A stretch of 64,000 nt of DNA, taken from contig AP027304.1 of the NCBI GenBank assembly GCA_036322835.1, forward strand, positions 1,674,001-1,738,000, written 5' to 3'. The notes beneath the pieces were generated by a model. It was given only the letters and a program-made list of their open reading frames with translations, made no database searches and was not told the origin of the DNA. Positions 54,019 through 63,806 of this stretch are shown here, piece after piece. The translations under genes were made by a program, and so were the position numbers. Origin of the DNA: Tenuifilaceae bacterium CYCD (GTDB lineage Bacteria; Bacteroidota; Bacteroidia; Bacteroidales; Tenuifilaceae). Position 1 is the first letter of the stretch. Each line of letters opens with the position of its first letter.

Positions 54019-54918
54019 TTAAGCATTTGTTTGCTTTACGATACTTAAGAATAGTTCCTCCAGTGTAGGACGGCGAATTTCGAATCTGTTTAACGAAATT
54101 CCACGGCTCGATAGATGTGAACTAAAATCAACCACATTAACCTCAGTGTTGAATGTGACTACAAATCCCGAGACATTTCGTTCTAGAATTTTGCAGCTCT
54201 GCATTTCTGTTAAAACGTCTTCTAGTTCATGCATTTGAGGCGTTTCAATTATTGCTACTTGACTGAAATTAAGTAGTTCGTCAACTTTTCCGTGGGCAAT
54301 ATCCTTACCATTCTTTAGAATAACCACGTGGGAACAAACTTTCTGAATTTCGTCAAGATTATGGCTGGCTACTATTATGGTCTTCCCTTGGCGCGATTGC
54401 TCCTTAATCAGGTTGCGTACCTCGGCTATGCCTTCGGGATCAAGTCCGTTGGTGGGTTCGTCTAGAACAAGCACATCAGGATTACCTATTAGGGTTTGGG
54501 CAATGGCAAGCCGTTGTTTCATTCCTAGCGACAGGGTATAGCATGGTGCTTTCCTTCGTTCAAACAGATTTACCTGTTGCAATACTAAAGAAATGTCGTT
54601 ATGTCCGTAGCCACGGGCAAGTGCGCTAATCTTAAGGTTTTTTTCTATTGAGAGGTATGGGAAAAAGTAGGGAACTTCCAGTAGCGACCCTATCTTATCA
54701 TTTGTCAATTTTCCGCGTTCACCACCAAACCAGCTGAACGATCCTTGGTTGGCTGTTTTTATTCCTAGAATTAACGATAGGAATGTAGTTTTTCCGCTTC
54801 CGTTTGGTCCAAGGATTCCCACAACCTCTCCTTTATATATTGATAGGTTAAAGTTGTCCAGCGCCTTTATTGCCCCGAACGATTTACTAAGTGAATCAAC
54901 TTTAAGTATTGGAATCAT
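54019..54918 (-). CDS. ABC transporter ATP-binding protein
   Basis: The 299-aa protein has a full ABC ATPase domain: Walker A 'GILGPNGSGKTTFLSLILG', signature 'YTLSLGMKQRLAIAQ', Walker B 'DVLVLDEPTNGLDPEG' and the H-loop 'IVASHNLDEI'. A ~70-residue C-terminal domain follows, as in the CcmA/drug-export branch. It pairs with the permease downstream. It lies 40 bases after recQ on the same strand and may be co-transcribed with it. Confidence 0.9.
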   Translation of the reverse strand: MIPILKVDSLSKSFGAIKALDNFNLSIYKGEVVGILGPNGSGKTTFLSLILGIKTANQGSFSWFGGERGKLTNDKIGSLLEVPYFFPYLSIEKNLKISALARGYGHNDISLVLQQVNLFERRKAPCYTLSLGMKQRLAIAQTLIGNPDVLVLDEPTNGLDPEGIAEVRNLIKEQSRQGKTIIVASHNLDEIQKVCSHVVILKNGKDIAHGKVDELLNFSQVAIIETPQMHELEDVLTEMQSCKILERNVSGFVVTFNTEVNVVDFSSHLSSRGISLNRFEIRRPTLEELFLSIVKQTNA

Positions 54919-54958
54919 GTTTGAACAATAAATTTTCTGTAGCGCTCTGCACGGTAAG

Positions 54959-57157
54959 TTAATTTCCCATTTCCGACATGAATTTTATTCGCATCAAGCG
55001 GATTTCCTCCTCGGTATAGTCTTCCTCTCCCAAGGCACTTATTGCCTCCTCTACACTTTCGCTTTCGGCTTCATTTCGGAAATACTCAAAAATTTCTTCC
55101 TGCTTATCCTCATCAACCACATTTCCGATATAGTAATCGATGTTTATTTTTGTGCCAGAGTTTACGATGGCCTCTATTTCGTTTAGCAATTCGTTCATCT
55201 CCAAACTCTTTGCCTCGGCAATGTCGTTTAAATCCATCTTTCGGTCTATACTTTGTATAATATAAACCTTGAGCAACGATTTGTTGGCAACCGATTTTAC
55301 AACCATATCCTGAGGACGGATAATATCTTTATCCTCAACGTAGGTTTTAATCAAATCGATAAACTCCTGACCGAACCGTTTTGCTTTTCCAGCACCTACT
55401 CCAGATATATTTTGCAACTCCTCTAGGGTGATGGGATACTGAATAGACATATCCTCTAACGATGGATCCTGGAAGATGACAAAAGGTGGAAGGTTTTTCT
55501 TTTTTGCAACTTTTTTCCTTAAATCTTTGAGCATATTAAGGAGTTCATCGTCAGCTGAGCCCGATTTGTCCATTGGCATTCCTACTGATTCATCATCATC
55601 GCCCTCCTCGTACTCGTGATCCAGCGTGAACATTACATCAAAAGGCTTTTTGATGTAATCCTGTCCTTTGGGTGTAAGGAACAGTAATCCATAGTTATCA
55701 ATATCCTTGTCGATGAACTTCATTACCAATGCTTGGCGAACAATTGAGTTCCAGAATCGCTGATCCTTTTCAGCACCTTCTCCAAAGGTGTCAAGTTTAT
55801 TGTGTTTGTATGATTTGATTGCCGCAGTAACATTTCCCATGAGGATGTTGATAACATGGTCGGCTTTGAACTTTTGGTTAACGGCAATTATGGTTTCCAG
55901 AACCATTTGCAGCTGCTCGTGTCCTTCGAACTGAGTTTTTGGATGCAAGCAGTTGTCACAGGTTCCACAGTTATCCTCGGTGTACTCTTCGCCAAAATAG
56001 TTTAGTAGCGATTTGCGGCGGCACATCGAAGATTCAGCGTACGAAACGGTTTCTAGTAGCAGTTGCTTTCCGATTTCCTGTTCCGATACGGGTTTACCCT
56101 GCATAAACTTCTCCAGTTTTTGAATGTCCTTGTAGCTGTAAAAGGTAATGCATTGCCCTTCGCCGCCGTCACGTCCTGCACGTCCTGTTTCTTGGTAATA
56201 TCCCTCGAGACTCTTTGGTATGTCGTAGTGAATTACAAATCGAACATCGGGTTTGTCGATCCCCATGCCAAATGCAATGGTGGCAACAATCACATCAACT
56301 TCCTCCATCAGAAATTTATCCTGATTATCGGAGCGAGTCGACGCATCCATGCCTGCATGGTAGGGTAGGGCCTTAATGCCGTTAACCTTCAGAATTTCTG
56401 CCATCTCCTCCACCTTCTTGCGGCTGAGGCAGTATATAATTCCAGATTTTCCGGTGTTATTCTTGATATATTTTATGATCTCCTTAACAGCGTTAACTTT
56501 TGGTCGAATTTCGTAGTAAAGATTTGACCTGTTAAATGATGATTTAAATACAGTAGCATCTAGCATGCCGAGGTTCTTTTGAATATCGCTTTGAACCTTT
56601 GGGGTTGCCGTTGCTGTTAGCGCTATAAGTGGAGCGTTTCCTATTTCGTTTATTATTGGACGAATACGGCGGTACTCTGGTCTGAAGTCATGACCCCATT
56701 CCGAAATGCAGTGCGCTTCGTCAATGGCATAAAACGAAATCTTTATTTGCTTCAGAAACTGAATATTGTCTTCCTTGGTTAAGGATTCTGGTGCAACGTA
56801 AAGCATTTTGGTGACTCCGCTAGTTACATCCTGCTTAACCTTTTGGATTTGTGCTTTATTAAGCGATGAATTTAAAAAATGGGCAACTCCATCCTCAACA
56901 ACAAAACTGCGCATGGAGTCAACCTGATTTTTCATCAACGCGATTAGCGGTGAGATTACTATAGCGGTACCATCAAGAATTAGTGCTGGTAACTGATAAC
57001 AAAGCGATTTTCCACCGCCGGTAGGCATTAGCACGAACGTATCGTTACCTGCCAAAATATTCCTAATAATAACTTCCTGATTACCTTTGAATGTAGTAAA
57101 TCCAAAGTATTTAGTCAGATATTCTTTTAATGAAACTTCTGCTGTATTTACACTCAT
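54959..57157 (-). CDS. recQ: ATP-dependent DNA helicase RecQ
   Basis: The 732-aa protein is a RecQ helicase, which unwinds DNA 3' to 5' in recombination and repair. The helicase core shows 'VLMPTGGGKSLCYQLPAL' (Walker A), 'FYAIDEAHCISEWGHDFRPE' (Walker B and aromatic loop) and 'HYDIPKSLEGYYQETGRAGR'. The zinc-binding RQC has 'CRRKSLLNYFGE' and 'CGTCDNCLHP'. An HRDC-like domain is near 'EELQNISGVGAGKAKRFGQE', and a further ~120-residue tail follows. An acidic insert near residue 520 ('DHEYEEGDDDESVGM') is unusual for the family. Confidence 0.95.
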   Translation of the reverse strand: MSVNTAEVSLKEYLTKYFGFTTFKGNQEVIIRNILAGNDTFVLMPTGGGKSLCYQLPALILDGTAIVISPLIALMKNQVDSMRSFVVEDGVAHFLNSSLNKAQIQKVKQDVTSGVTKMLYVAPESLTKEDNIQFLKQIKISFYAIDEAHCISEWGHDFRPEYRRIRPIINEIGNAPLIALTATATPKVQSDIQKNLGMLDATVFKSSFNRSNLYYEIRPKVNAVKEIIKYIKNNTGKSGIIYCLSRKKVEEMAEILKVNGIKALPYHAGMDASTRSDNQDKFLMEEVDVIVATIAFGMGIDKPDVRFVIHYDIPKSLEGYYQETGRAGRDGGEGQCITFYSYKDIQKLEKFMQGKPVSEQEIGKQLLLETVSYAESSMCRRKSLLNYFGEEYTEDNCGTCDNCLHPKTQFEGHEQLQMVLETIIAVNQKFKADHVINILMGNVTAAIKSYKHNKLDTFGEGAEKDQRFWNSIVRQALVMKFIDKDIDNYGLLFLTPKGQDYIKKPFDVMFTLDHEYEEGDDDESVGMPMDKSGSADDELLNMLKDLRKKVAKKKNLPPFVIFQDPSLEDMSIQYPITLEELQNISGVGAGKAKRFGQEFIDLIKTYVEDKDIIRPQDMVVKSVANKSLLKVYIIQSIDRKMDLNDIAEAKSLEMNELLNEIEAIVNSGTKINIDYYIGNVVDEDKQEEIFEYFRNEAESESVEEAISALGEEDYTEEEIRLMRIKFMSEMGN

Positions 57158-57236
57158 GACTCAATTAAACGTGTTCGATATAAAGACTTTTAGCTTTTGT
57201 TAATAGCTTAGGATGATTACACTCCAAAAAAAAGGA

Positions 57237-57244
57237 TACTTTTG
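57237..57244 (+). promoter_or_regulatory. Possible -7 element upstream of the kdsD-like gene
   Basis: TACTTTTG matches TAnnTTTG, about 90 bases before the ATG at 57334. No clear -33 is seen, so this is weak. Confidence 0.3.
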
Positions 57245-57333
57245 CTACATAAAAATACTCGATTTTTTTGATTAAGATTCAATTTTAATGTCTTTTAACA
57301 AAAGGGGAACAAATATAATTAAAATAAGGTTGT

Positions 57334-58296
57334 ATGAGTACTGATATTAAAAGCATCGCTGTTCAAACCATCAAAACTGAAGCTGCTGCTATTGAAAAAC
57401 TCACCACTTTTATTGATGAAGATTTTGAAAAAACAGTTTCGCTAATATATAACGGAAAAGGCAGGGTAATTGTTACGGGAATTGGCAAAAGTGCCATTAT
57501 TGCTAATAAAATTGTTGCCACGTTTAACTCAACCGGTACTCCTGCTATTTTTATGCATGCTGCTGATGCTATTCATGGCGATTTAGGTATCATTCAGCCC
57601 GATGATGTTATAATTTGCCTTTCGAAAAGTGGAACTACTCCCGAGATTAAGGTGCTGATTCCGCTGATTAAAAATATGGGTAATAAGATTATAGCGTTGG
57701 TTTCCAACACAAATTCATACTTAGCCCAAAAGTCGGACTATGTACTTAAAGCAACGGTCGACAAGGAGGCTTGTCCTAACAATTTAGCGCCAACATCGAG
57801 CACCACGGCTCAATTGGTGATAGGCGATGCGTTAGCTGTTTGTTTGCTTAAATTGAGAGGTTTTTCGCCACAGGATTTTGCCAGAGTTCATCCCGGTGGT
57901 GCCTTGGGGAAAAAGTTATACATGCGAGTGGCCGATATTTACTCATCGGAAAATGCTCCTAAGGTAAAAGCTACCGACGAAATTCGACCAGTGATTATGG
58001 AGATATCGTCTAAACGTCTCGGTGCAGCCGCTGTTTTAGATACAAACGATAATTTAATTGGAATCATTACCGATGGCGATCTTCGTAGAATGTTGCAGAA
58101 AAATCATAATTTCGATAGTTTAACAGCTAAGGATATTATGTCGACAAATCCAAAAACAATCGAAAAGGATGAGTTGGCCATTCGCGCATTCAATTTGATG
58201 GAACAGCATAAAATTACACAATTGCTGGTGGTGAATAAAGGAAGGTACGAGGGAGTAATACATATTCACGATATACTCAGAGAAGGGATTGTGTAG
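57334..58296 (+). CDS. kdsD: KpsF/GutQ-family arabinose-5-phosphate isomerase
   Basis: The 320-aa protein has an N-terminal SIS sugar-isomerase domain and two C-terminal CBS domains, the layout of KdsD. It converts ribulose 5-phosphate to arabinose 5-phosphate, the first step to KDO for lipopolysaccharide. 'VIVTGIGKSAIIANKIVATF', 'HAADAIHGDLGII' and 'CLSKSGTTPEIK' mark the SIS active site, and 'ARVHPGGALGKKLYMRV' the linker. CBS segments are 'AAVLDTNDNLIGIITDGDLR' and 'LLVVNKGRYEGVIHIHDI'. It starts a run with a DUF5686 protein and lptB, all linked to the cell envelope. Confidence 0.92.
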   Translation: MSTDIKSIAVQTIKTEAAAIEKLTTFIDEDFEKTVSLIYNGKGRVIVTGIGKSAIIANKIVATFNSTGTPAIFMHAADAIHGDLGIIQPDDVIICLSKSGTTPEIKVLIPLIKNMGNKIIALVSNTNSYLAQKSDYVLKATVDKEACPNNLAPTSSTTAQLVIGDALAVCLLKLRGFSPQDFARVHPGGALGKKLYMRVADIYSSENAPKVKATDEIRPVIMEISSKRLGAAAVLDTNDNLIGIITDGDLRRMLQKNHNFDSLTAKDIMSTNPKTIEKDELAIRAFNLMEQHKITQLLVVNKGRYEGVIHIHDILREGIV

Positions 58297-58358
58297 GCCT
58301 CAATTTGTTTGCCAAACAGAATACTTATGTAAAGATGATGGGCTAATTTTTTGGTTTA

Positions 58359-60818
58359 ATGATGAGAAAATTTAATAGAATACCACTTCTCCTGCTTGTG
58401 TTTTTGCTTGGTGCTGTTTTGCATGCAAATGCCCAGATAACTAAAATAAGGGGTAAGGTTGTTGATTCTAATACGAAGCAGCCCTTGCCATACGTGAATG
58501 TTTCGTTTAAAGGCACAAGCGTTGGAACAATCACGTCGGATGTGGGCGATTTCTTTATTGAGACTCGTACGGCGGGTGACTCGCTTAGTATATCCTATGT
58601 AGGTTATACCCCTTTGCAGGTAAAAATTAAGAAGGGTGCTTACCAAGAGTTGCGAATTGAGTTAGATCCCGAATCTATTGAACTTGCTGGAGTAATTGTT
58701 AAGCCGGGCGAGAGCCAGTCGCGTAGGATAATTCGGAATATCATTAAGAATAAGGATCGTAATAATCCGGCGAATTTGAATTACTCCTGTAGGAGTTACA
58801 ACAAAATTCAGGTAGACCTAAACAATATTGATGATGATGTAAAAAAACGGAAAGTATTCAACCAGTTTAAGTTTATTTGGGATTATGTAGATACCAATGC
58901 AATAACTGGGAAAACTTACTTGCCAATTTTTATAACCGAGTCCTTGTCCGATTATTTCTACCAGTCAAGTCCAAAGTTGGAAAAAGAAATCATTAAGGCC
59001 ACTAAAATATCGGGCGTTAATAACGAGAGCGTAGCGCAATTTACGGGCAAAGTTTACCAGAACATTAACATCTACGATAACTATATCAACATCTTCGATC
59101 AGGGTTTGATTAGCCCTATCGCCAATGCTGGCCAGGTTTACTATAAATACATGTTAGTTGACAGTACTTTTATCGAAAATCGTTGGTGTTACCAAATTTC
59201 ATTTAAACCGCGAAGGAAAATGGAGCCCACATTTACCGGTGATTTTTGGGTGAACGATTCAACTTGGGCTATTGTGAAAATGCAGGTTCGATTGGCCGAA
59301 TTAGTCAATCTTAATTTCGTGAACGACATGGTTGCCTCCAGCGAGTTTGTTCCCTTAAACGATACCCTTTGGTTTCCAAAGCAAACAACTCTGTTTGTTG
59401 ATTTTAACCTGACAGATAAAACAACCGGCTTTTTTGGACATAAAACAATTAGTTACGACAGCGTTACGTTGAACCCCGAATTTCCAAAGGAGGTTGTTTC
59501 CATGGCAAGCAATGTTCAGGTTAAAGAGGGGGCCTTGAATCAGGAGTCGAAGTACTGGGAGGATACACGTCCATTCGAACTTACCCCTAAGGAGCAAGGA
59601 ATTTATGCTATGGTTGACTCGGTGCAGCAGGTTCCCATGTATAAAACATTTATTGATATCATCAATATGTTTATTAATTACTACTATGTTGTTGGTTACG
59701 TGGAGATAGGCCCTTACTACAAAACCTACAGTTTTAATGAGATTGAGGGGAATAGATTCCGGGTTTCGGGTAGGACTAGTAATAAGTTTAGCAAAAAAAT
59801 GATGATTTCGGGCTTTGCCGCTTATGGCGATAAGGACGATCGATTTAAGTGGGGATTGAGCGGCCTGTACATGATCAATAAAAATCCAAGGGAATCATTC
59901 AATATCGCCTATAAGAGCGATATTGAGCAGTTGGGGCAAAGTCCAAATGCTTTAACTGAGGATAATATCCTTACCTCGTTTCTTCGTCGGAATCCCAACA
60001 ATAAGTTGACCTTAGTTAAGGAGTTTTCCTCTTTTTACCAGAAGGAGTGGTTTACAGGATTCTCGAACACTATAACAATCAACCATCGCACTATTTATCC
60101 AACTGAGTTTATTCCTTTTGTGCCAGTTGGCGGAGGCGATTCATTGAAAAATATTACAACCTCGTCTATTACTCTTAATACTCGGTGGCAAAAGAACGAA
60201 GGATTTGTTACAGGAGAATTCGAACGGATGAGCCTAGGTAGCGATTGGCCCGAAATAAATTTTTATATCACAAAGGGTTTCAAGGGTGCCTTGGGAAGCA
60301 ATGTCGATTTTTGGAAGCTTCAGCTTAACTATTACCATAAATTTAATATCAATCCGTTTGGTTATGCTCGGTTAATTGTTGATGCAGGAAAAATATTTGG
60401 CAAGGTTCCTTATCCCTTGCTGCAGCTTCACGAGGGTAACGAAACTTATGCGTTCGATCGTTATGCATTCAATATGATGAATTACTATGAGTTTGCATCG
60501 GATCAGTACGCTAGTTTATACCTCGAACATCACTTTCAAGGCTTTTTCTTGAACAGATTTCCTTTGATTAGGCGTTTAAAATGGCGCGAGGTGGTAACTG
60601 GTAAGTTTTTGATAGGAACTATAAGTGATCAAAATAAAACTCAACTTCAATTCCCCGAAGGTTTAGGCGATGTTACCAAACCCTATGTGGAGTTGAGCGC
60701 AGGGGTTGAAAATATTTTTAAAGTGATAAGAATTGATGCTATTTGGCGAATGACCCATTTGGACAATCCTAATATAGAACCATTTGGAATTAGAGCTGGT
60801 TTGCAAATCATTTTCTAA
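58359..60818 (+). CDS. DUF5686 outer-membrane protein with carboxypeptidase-like domain
   Basis: The 819-aa protein has a signal peptide ending 'ANAQ', an N-terminal carboxypeptidase-D-regulatory-like (CarboxypepD_reg) domain of ~90 residues ('IRGKVVDSNTKQPLPYVNVS', 'DSLSISYVGYTPLQVKI'), and a DUF5686 domain with many predicted beta-strands. The C-terminal half looks like an outer-membrane barrel and ends 'GIRAGLQIIF', with a terminal aromatic residue. Its exact role is not known; it is common in Bacteroidota. The start could also be the ATG three bases later. It sits between kdsD and lptB. Confidence 0.85.
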   Translation: MMRKFNRIPLLLLVFLLGAVLHANAQITKIRGKVVDSNTKQPLPYVNVSFKGTSVGTITSDVGDFFIETRTAGDSLSISYVGYTPLQVKIKKGAYQELRIELDPESIELAGVIVKPGESQSRRIIRNIIKNKDRNNPANLNYSCRSYNKIQVDLNNIDDDVKKRKVFNQFKFIWDYVDTNAITGKTYLPIFITESLSDYFYQSSPKLEKEIIKATKISGVNNESVAQFTGKVYQNINIYDNYINIFDQGLISPIANAGQVYYKYMLVDSTFIENRWCYQISFKPRRKMEPTFTGDFWVNDSTWAIVKMQVRLAELVNLNFVNDMVASSEFVPLNDTLWFPKQTTLFVDFNLTDKTTGFFGHKTISYDSVTLNPEFPKEVVSMASNVQVKEGALNQESKYWEDTRPFELTPKEQGIYAMVDSVQQVPMYKTFIDIINMFINYYYVVGYVEIGPYYKTYSFNEIEGNRFRVSGRTSNKFSKKMMISGFAAYGDKDDRFKWGLSGLYMINKNPRESFNIAYKSDIEQLGQSPNALTEDNILTSFLRRNPNNKLTLVKEFSSFYQKEWFTGFSNTITINHRTIYPTEFIPFVPVGGGDSLKNITTSSITLNTRWQKNEGFVTGEFERMSLGSDWPEINFYITKGFKGALGSNVDFWKLQLNYYHKFNINPFGYARLIVDAGKIFGKVPYPLLQLHEGNETYAFDRYAFNMMNYYEFASDQYASLYLEHHFQGFFLNRFPLIRRLKWREVVTGKFLIGTISDQNKTQLQFPEGLGDVTKPYVELSAGVENIFKVIRIDAIWRMTHLDNPNIEPFGIRAGLQIIF

Positions 60819-60869
60819 GAAATAATAAAAATGCTTACTTTTACAACCAAATAAAACTGAAATAAAGCT

Positions 60870-61595
60870 ATGCGTTTATATACCGAAAGCTTAGTTAAGC
60901 GTTATAAAACCCGCACTGTAGTAAAAGGCGCTAGTGTGGAAGTTAAGCAGGGAGAGATTGTTGGATTGCTTGGTCCAAATGGTGCCGGAAAAACAACAAC
61001 TTTTTATATGATTGTTGGTTTAGTTAAGCCAAATGCAGGAAAAATTTTTTTAGATGATGTTGAGATAACTGATGAGCCTGTATTTCGTAGGGCACAGCGT
61101 GGAATTGGTTACTTGGCACAGGAGGCATCTGTTTTTCGCCAGCTAAGTGTTGAGGACAATATTAAGGCGGTTCTGGAAATGACCAATTTTACTAAGGAAT
61201 ATCAAGCCGAGAAAACAGAGTCGTTACTGAATGAGTTTGGACTTCAAAAGATTCGCAAGAGCCTAGGAATTCAACTTTCTGGTGGCGAACGTCGCCGAAC
61301 CGAGATTGCTAGAGCCTTGGCGCTTGATCCAAAGTTTATTCTCCTCGATGAGCCCTTTGCTGGGGTCGATCCAATTGCCGTGGAGGATATTCAAACCATT
61401 GTTGCTCATTTAAAGGATAGAAATATTGGCATTCTAATTACCGATCATAATGTTCATGAAACATTAACCATTACCGACAGGGCGTATCTATTGTACGATG
61501 GCGATATTCTTAAGGCCGGAACTGCTCAGGAGTTGGCTGATGATGAGCAGGTTCGTAAGTTGTATTTGGGGCAGAACTTTGAGTTGAGAAAATAA
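60870..61595 (+). CDS. lptB: LPS export ABC transporter ATP-binding protein LptB
   Basis: LptB powers extraction of lipopolysaccharide from the inner membrane together with LptF and LptG. The 241-aa protein shows Walker A '[19 protein letters not shown]', the Q-loop '[13 protein letters not shown]', signature '[17 protein letters not shown]', Walker B '[14 protein letters not shown]' and the H-loop '[11 protein letters not shown]'. The 'GERRR' signature is typical of LptB. kdsD and DUF5686 lie upstream on the same strand, and tRNA-Leu follows. Confidence 0.94.
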   Translation: MRLYTESLVKRYKTRTVVKGASVEVKQGEIVGLLGPNGAGKTTTFYMIVGLVKPNAGKIFLDDVEITDEPVFRRAQRGIGYLAQEASVFRQLSVEDNIKAVLEMTNFTKEYQAEKTESLLNEFGLQKIRKSLGIQLSGGERRRTEIARALALDPKFILLDEPFAGVDPIAVEDIQTIVAHLKDRNIGILITDHNVHETLTITDRAYLLYDGDILKAGTAQELADDEQVRKLYLGQNFELRK

Positions 61596-61619
61596 TTCGA
61601 TATTTTTTTGTTGAGGTGA

Positions 61620-61650
61620 TTGCAAATTCAAAAAATCCAATTTATCTTTG
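61620..61650 (+). promoter_or_regulatory. Promoter of tRNA-Leu
   Basis: TTG (61620-61622) and TATCTTTG (61643-61650) are 20 bases apart, an excellent Bacteroidota consensus, 12 bases upstream of the mature tRNA. It serves as a reference for the other promoters in this window. Confidence 0.8.
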
Positions 61651-61662
61651 CACCTCGATTTT

Positions 61663-61744
61663 GCGGATGTGGCGTAATTGGTAGCCGCGCCAGACTTAGG
61701 ATCTGGTGTCGTGAGACGTGGGGGTTCGAGTCCCTTCATCCGCA
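61663..61744 (+). tRNA. tRNA-Leu (anticodon UAG)
   Basis: The 82-base sequence folds with acceptor stem GCGGATG/CATCCGC, a D-arm with TAATTGGTAG, an anticodon stem CCAGA/TCTGG with loop CTTAGGA (anticodon TAG), a long type-II variable arm, and a T-arm with GGGTTCGAGTCCC. A discriminator A follows at 61744 and CCA is not encoded. A promoter and terminator flank it. Confidence 0.95.
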
Positions 61745-61745
61745 C

Positions 61746-61780
61746 AAAACCCGGTTAACCCGGGTTTTCTTTTTTCTACA
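61746..61780 (+). terminator. Rho-independent terminator after tRNA-Leu
   Basis: AAAACCCGG pairs with CCGGGTTTT around a five-base loop, followed by a T-run. It starts directly after the tRNA. Confidence 0.9.
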
Positions 61781-61816
61781 ACTTTTTAAACTTCTAATTC
61801 TTTCCCAAGTCTATTG

Positions 61817-61840
61817 TCTGATGTCCGAATTCTAGTGTCT
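61817..61840. repeat. Dispersed TCTGATGT-type motif
   Basis: TCTGATGTCCGAATTCTAGT resembles the motifs at 43821, 46476 and 50599. It lies just before the next gene. Confidence 0.45.
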
Positions 61841-61848
61841 GTATTGAT

Positions 61849-62814
61849 ATGACTAAAAAAATACTGGCAATTGCCAAAGCAATTCAACCTAGCGTTAGTA
61901 CGTTTTTAACACGGCTTTATAAATGCGTAAAAGAGGCAATGCCAAAGGCAATTAAAACGGCTATTTGGATTTTAAAAATTACCTTACCCGTTTCATTAGC
62001 AGTAAGTATCCTAAATTACTTCGGATTAATCCAACTTGTTACTCAACATTTAACGCCGGCGTTTAATCTTATTGGTCTTAGAGGAGAAGCAGCGTTACCA
62101 TTTGTGACTGGAATTCTACTGAACATTTATTCGGTTATCGCGGTGCTCTCACAGTTAAGTCTCGACTTACGCGAGATCACCATCATTGCAGTGATGAGTT
62201 TAATTGCTCATAATCTAATTATCGAAACAACTATTCAAAGTAAAACTGGCTCAAAGGCCTGGCACATGGTTGCATTGAGGATAGGTGCAGCATTTGGAGC
62301 AGCAGCCATTCTGAATCTTGTTTTGCCTGATATGAGCCAGAGAATATCATTGCTATCAAATACTCACACCGCATCAACTCTATCTGAGTTGCTACATGGC
62401 TGGGTCTTCTCATCGTTTTGGTTGATACTGAAAATTATTATTCTTGTATCACTTTTAATGATACTTCAGAAAATACTTCAGGAGTTTAAACTTATTGAGT
62501 TGCTAACAAAGCCTCTTAGCCCAATGCTCAAATTTATGGGATTGCCTGAGTCAACTACATTTCTTTGGATTGTGGCAAACTCGTTAGGCTTGGCGTATGG
62601 CTCTGCAGTTATGATGGACGAGGTAAAGGAAGGCCGCATTACCAAGAAAGATGCAGATTTGTTGAACTACCATATAGCCATATCGCACTCGAACCTTGAG
62701 GATTTACTGCTCTTCGCAGCAATTGGCGTATCGATTTTTTGGATGTTGATACCAAGGCTAATCATTGCTATTATAGTTGTTTGGGGTCGAAAATTCTTTG
62801 CGAACCGCGAATAG
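61849..62814 (+). CDS. Nucleoside-recognition (Gate) domain membrane protein
   Basis: The 321-aa protein has about eight hydrophobic segments and two copies of a Gate-like fold, as in proteins annotated 'nucleoside recognition domain'. Segments include 'TAIWILKITLPVSLAVSIL', 'AALPFVTGILLNIYSVIAVL' and 'FWLILKIIILVSLLMILQK'. The conserved 'NSLGLAYGSAVMMDEVKEG' and 'HIAISHSNLEDLLLF' are seen in the second half. The family is probably a transporter or channel; the substrate is unknown. It is a separate unit after tRNA-Leu. Confidence 0.75.
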   Translation: MTKKILAIAKAIQPSVSTFLTRLYKCVKEAMPKAIKTAIWILKITLPVSLAVSILNYFGLIQLVTQHLTPAFNLIGLRGEAALPFVTGILLNIYSVIAVLSQLSLDLREITIIAVMSLIAHNLIIETTIQSKTGSKAWHMVALRIGAAFGAAAILNLVLPDMSQRISLLSNTHTASTLSELLHGWVFSSFWLILKIIILVSLLMILQKILQEFKLIELLTKPLSPMLKFMGLPESTTFLWIVANSLGLAYGSAVMMDEVKEGRITKKDADLLNYHIAISHSNLEDLLLFAAIGVSIFWMLIPRLIIAIIVVWGRKFFANRE

Positions 62815-62903
62815 CGACCGCCTCACTATTTATCAATTGATATCAACAACCTACTTCTCTATATTTTCAAATTAGTAACTTTATCGCATTAAATTATTTT
62901 GCG

Positions 62904-63698
62904 ATGGTTCAGTATTTAGAGTTGTTAGATCATATACTTAAAAATGGGGTAGAGAAGAGCGATAGAACAGGCACTGGCACTATCAGCGTTTTTGGACATC
63001 AAATGCGTTTCGACCTTGAAAAGGGTTTTCCTTTGCTTACCACCAAGAAACTTCATCTTAAGTCTATCCTGTACGAGCTACTTTGGTTTCTTAATGGCGA
63101 AACTAACGTGAAATCGCTAAATGCCAATGGCGTAACAATTTGGGACGAGTGGGCAAAGCCCGATGGTGAACTGGGTCCAATTTACGGTTACCAATGGCGT
63201 TCGTGGCCTGCTGCCGACGGCAGGCATATCGACCAGATCACTCAAGTTGTAGATTCTTTGACACAATCGCCCGATTCCCGCCGACATTTGGTTTGCGCTT
63301 GGAACGTTGGCGACATTGATAGAATGGCGTTACCTCCCTGCCATGTACTGTTCCAGTTCTATGTTGCCAATGGCAAACTATCATGCCAGCTCTACCAGCG
63401 CAGTGCAGATGTATTCTTGGGCGTACCATTCAACATTGCATCGTACGCATTGCTTACAATGATGATGGCGCAGGTCTGCGGATTAAAACCCGGTGAGTTT
63501 ATTCATACCTTGGGCGATACGCACATCTACCTAAACCATATTGAGCAGGTTAAACTTCAACTAACCCGAGAGCCTAGACCACTTCCAAAAATGGTTATAA
63601 ATCCAGATGTTAAATCGATATTTGACTTTAAATTTGAGGATTTTAAGTTGGAGGGATACGACCCGCATCCTCACATTAAAGGCGCAATTGCTGTGTAA
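62904..63698 (+). CDS. thyA: Thymidylate synthase
   Basis: ThyA converts dUMP to dTMP with methylene-tetrahydrofolate as donor and reductant. The 264-aa protein is full length and has the catalytic Cys146 in '[12 protein letters not shown]', the folate-binding '[13 protein letters not shown]', '[19 protein letters not shown]' and the C-terminal '[10 protein letters not shown]'. folA, which regenerates tetrahydrofolate, follows about 110 bases downstream; together they form the usual thymidylate pair. Confidence 0.97.
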   Translation: MVQYLELLDHILKNGVEKSDRTGTGTISVFGHQMRFDLEKGFPLLTTKKLHLKSILYELLWFLNGETNVKSLNANGVTIWDEWAKPDGELGPIYGYQWRSWPAADGRHIDQITQVVDSLTQSPDSRRHLVCAWNVGDIDRMALPPCHVLFQFYVANGKLSCQLYQRSADVFLGVPFNIASYALLTMMMAQVCGLKPGEFIHTLGDTHIYLNHIEQVKLQLTREPRPLPKMVINPDVKSIFDFKFEDFKLEGYDPHPHIKGAIAV

Positions 63699-63713
63699 TT
63701 TGGTTGTTTATTG

Positions 63714-63786
63714 TTGTCATTTCGAACGAAGAGAGAAATCTCGCCTTAAACCTAAAATAGATGCTTCGCTTCGCTCAGCATGACAA
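63714..63786. repeat. Palindromic repeat between thyA and folA
   Basis: TTGTCAT (63714-63720) and ATGACAA (63780-63786) bracket a sequence with TTTCGAACGAAGAGAGAAAT and CTTCGCTTCGCTCAGC. It resembles dispersed palindromes often seen between genes in Bacteroidota genomes. Confidence 0.6.
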
Positions 63787-63806
63787 GGAATCTAAAAAAT
63801 GATAAA

